64,000 nucleotides of DNA, taken from the NCBI GenBank assembly GCA_937877165.1, contig CALEFO010000194.1, positions 62,001-126,000 on the forward strand. The letters are read 5' to 3'. Each line of letters opens with the position of its first letter. Within the stretch, counting starts at the first letter, position 1. Both the position numbers and the translations under genes were made by a program. Of this stretch, positions 62,412 through 64,000 are shown piece by piece. The notes beneath the pieces are model-generated. The model had not been told where the DNA came from and searched no databases. It was given only the letters and a program-made list of their open reading frames with translations. Source of the DNA: an uncultured Lachnospiraceae bacterium (GTDB lineage: Bacteria > Bacillota > Clostridia > Lachnospirales > Lachnospiraceae).

Positions 62412-63026
62412 TTATGCGTTCTTCAGTGCGTCCTCAATTTCCTTGCGGGTGGTGTAAATATGATCAATCAGACCATAATCCAGAGCCTCCTGTGCGGACA
62501 TCCAGTTGTCGCGGTCTGTATCGCGGCACAGGTCCTCATAGGTCTTTCCCGTGTTCTGTGCAAGGATGTGATTGAGCTTTTCCCTGGTGTTCTTAATGTG
62601 CTCCGCCGCGATCAGCATATCGCTGGCCTGGCCTTCCGTTCCGCCGGAGGGCTGATGAATCAGGATCTCCGAATTCGGAAGGGAATATCGCTTGCCCTTG
62701 GTGCCGCCCGCCAGAAGAAAAGACCCCATGCTGGCCGCCATGCCGACGCAGATGGTCGACACATCGCACTTGATGAACTGCATGGTATCGTAAATTGCAA
62801 GGCCTGCGGTTACCGATCCTCCCGGGCTGTTAATGTAGAACTGAATATCCTTCTCCGGATCTTCTCCCTCCAGGAACAGAAGCTGTGCAACGATCAATTC
62901 TGCAGACTGATCCGTCACCTGATCACCCAGCATGATGATGCGTTCCTTCAGAAGCCTTGAAAAAATGTCATAGGAGCGCTCACCGCTTCCGGTCTGCTCA
63001 ATGACATAAGGTACCAGATTTGCCAT
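62412..63026 (-). CDS. clpP: ClpP protease subunit
   Basis: 204 aa from the ATG with GGAGG before it. [11 protein letters not shown] holds catalytic Ser and [10 protein letters not shown] catalytic His; a 14-base gap separates it from clpX. It is the proteolytic ring of the ClpXP complex. Confidence 0.97.
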   Translation of the reverse strand: MANLVPYVIEQTGSGERSYDIFSRLLKERIIMLGDQVTDQSAELIVAQLLFLEGEDPEKDIQFYINSPGGSVTAGLAIYDTMQFIKCDVSTICVGMAASMGSFLLAGGTKGKRYSLPNSEILIHQPSGGTEGQASDMLIAAEHIKNTREKLNHILAQNTGKTYEDLCRDTDRDNWMSAQEALDYGLIDHIYTTRKEIEDALKNA

Positions 63027-63136
63027 AAAAACCTCCTTCAAAAAATCTCTGCCAGAACGGATTCCCTGACAACAGAAAGGATCCTGCCCGCTTACCGGCA
63101 GGATCTTGGGCAAAATGCCACTCATAACGCCCATAA

Positions 63137-63176
63137 TAAAACAAAGGCCTTGCCTGCCGCAAGGCCTTTGTTTTAA
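63137..63176. terminator. Terminator between tig and clpP
   Basis: AAAACAAAGGCCTTGC and GCAAGGCCTTTGTTTT form a 16-bp stem. Confidence 0.8.
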
Positions 63177-63202
63177 ATTAAGAGATTTTTCATGAACGAA
63201 GC

Positions 63203-64000
63203 TTACTCTGCGCTCTCAGCGGGAGCCTCTTCTTCCTTCTTCTTGGAAGCAGTCTTTCTGGCCTTCTTCGGCTTCTCCTCCGCTGCATCGCCAGCAGTCT
63301 CTTCCTTCACAGCCTTAGCCTTCTTCGTCTCCTTCGCATTCTCGGTGATGAAGTCAGCAGCCTTGCGGATGCGGACATCCTTCTTCAGGTCATCCTTCAT
63401 CTGCTCGGACTCGAATACCTTCTCGACGTTCTCAACCGGCATGTGATACTGGTCAGCCATCTTCTTGTATTCGTCCTTAAGATCCTCATCGGTTACTTCG
63501 ATGTTCTCTGCCTCTGCGACAGCCTCGAGAACCAGGCTGTTGCGGATTCTCTGCTCTGCCTGGGGCTTGAGCTGCTCAAGGAACTGCTCCTTCGTCTGAC
63601 CGGTGTACTGCAGATAGGTTTCCAGTCTCATGCCCTGATACTGCATATTCTGAGCGAACTCATTGGCGATGTTCTCCTGCTGCGTGCGGAGCATTGCCTC
63701 CGGGATGTCGATCTTCGCATCCTCAACTGCAGCAGCAACTGCCTCATTCTGCTTCGCGTTCTTCTGCTCTTCTTCCTTGCGGACCTCAAGGTTCTTGCGG
63801 ATATCCGCCTTGTACTCGTCCAGAGTGGAGAACTCGGAAACCTCATCCGCAAATGCATCGTTGAGCTCCGGAAGAACCTTGGTCTTGATGGAGTTCACCT
63901 TGCAGTGGAAAACAGCAGGCTTTCCGGCAAGCTTCTTCTCGTGATAATTCTCCGGGAAGGTAACCTCTACGTCCTTCTCCTCGCCGATGTTCATGCCGAC
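63203..64000 (-). CDS. tig: Trigger factor, C-terminal part (continues past the window)
   Basis: At least 263 residues are visible: the end of the PPIase domain ([25 protein letters not shown]) and the helical C-terminal chaperone domain, ending in a Lys/Glu/Ala-rich tail. The ribosome-binding start lies right of the window. It folds nascent chains on the ribosome. Confidence 0.94.
   Translation of the reverse strand, partial: VGMNIGEEKDVEVTFPENYHEKKLAGKPAVFHCKVNSIKTKVLPELNDAFADEVSEFSTLDEYKADIRKNLEVRKEEEQKNAKQNEAVAAAVEDAKIDIPEAMLRTQQENIANEFAQNMQYQGMRLETYLQYTGQTKEQFLEQLKPQAEQRIRNSLVLEAVAEAENIEVTDEDLKDEYKKMADQYHMPVENVEKVFESEQMKDDLKKDVRIRKAADFITENAKETKKAKAVKEETAGDAAEEKPKKARKTASKKKEEEAPAESAE

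Overview
The window is a junction between a temperate phage region and a Firmicutes chromosome. The host part (about 52.78-64.0 kb) carries groES-groEL behind a CIRCE operator, clpB, and the order tig-clpP-clpX-engB, which is typical of Firmicutes. An FMN-dependent alpha-hydroxy-acid oxidoreductase with a Cys-rich N-terminus, the moderately high GC content and the protein style point to Clostridia, most likely Lachnospiraceae. The family-level placement is an inference.

The phage is a contractile-tailed (PBSX/xkd-like) myophage whose unit is 42,749 bp (10029-52777). Bases 1-10028 repeat 42750-52777, so the window holds the last 10 kb of one phage unit, an attP-type junction near 10.02 kb, and one complete unit. 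The right end of the complete unit is fused to the 3' end of groEL. This is either a tandem double lysogen or an assembly that joined excised circular phage DNA to the integrated copy. Only sequence left of base 1 can decide.

Layout of the complete unit, left to right: DUF2335 membrane protein, endolysin, LLH holin and small membrane proteins (10.2-12.8 kb); a BrnT/BrnA toxin-antitoxin pair (12.85-13.4); tail-fibre and baseplate genes with what looks like an invertible set of tail-tip cassettes (13.4-20.0); LysM/XkdP, tape measure, tail chaperone with a -1 frameshift, tube and sheath (20-26.7); connectors, capsid, scaffold, a tRNA-like gene, and a MuF head protein with a toxin-like tail followed by small candidate immunity genes (26.7-33.3); portal and terminase (33.3-36.8); HicAB, a regulator-like protein and an XRE protein (37-38.8); SSB, a MazG-like enzyme and a helicase-methylase fusion (38.8-43.0); small early genes including an HUH-like Rep candidate (43.1-47.6); the lysogeny switch (47.6-48.7); an AbiF/Abi_2 HEPN abortive-infection gene with its own small-RNA-like leader (48.7-50.2); a large serine integrase (50.3-51.8); and an NYN-domain nuclease (51.8-52.5). 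Replication and late genes are mostly on the minus strand. The integrase, CI and Abi genes are on the plus strand.

Functionally, the integrase next to the attachment site inserts the phage into the groEL 3' end and the phage supplies a replacement GroEL C-terminal tail and terminator. The CI/ImmA module maintains lysogeny. Morons (AbiF, NYN, BrnTA, HicAB, the MuF toxin tail) probably serve defence or competition and tend to be more AT-rich than the structural genes. The most unusual items are the tail-tip cassette set, the MuF toxin with duplicated neighbours, the AbiF gene with its leader RNA, the tRNA-like element with no normal anticodon loop, and the exact phage duplication.
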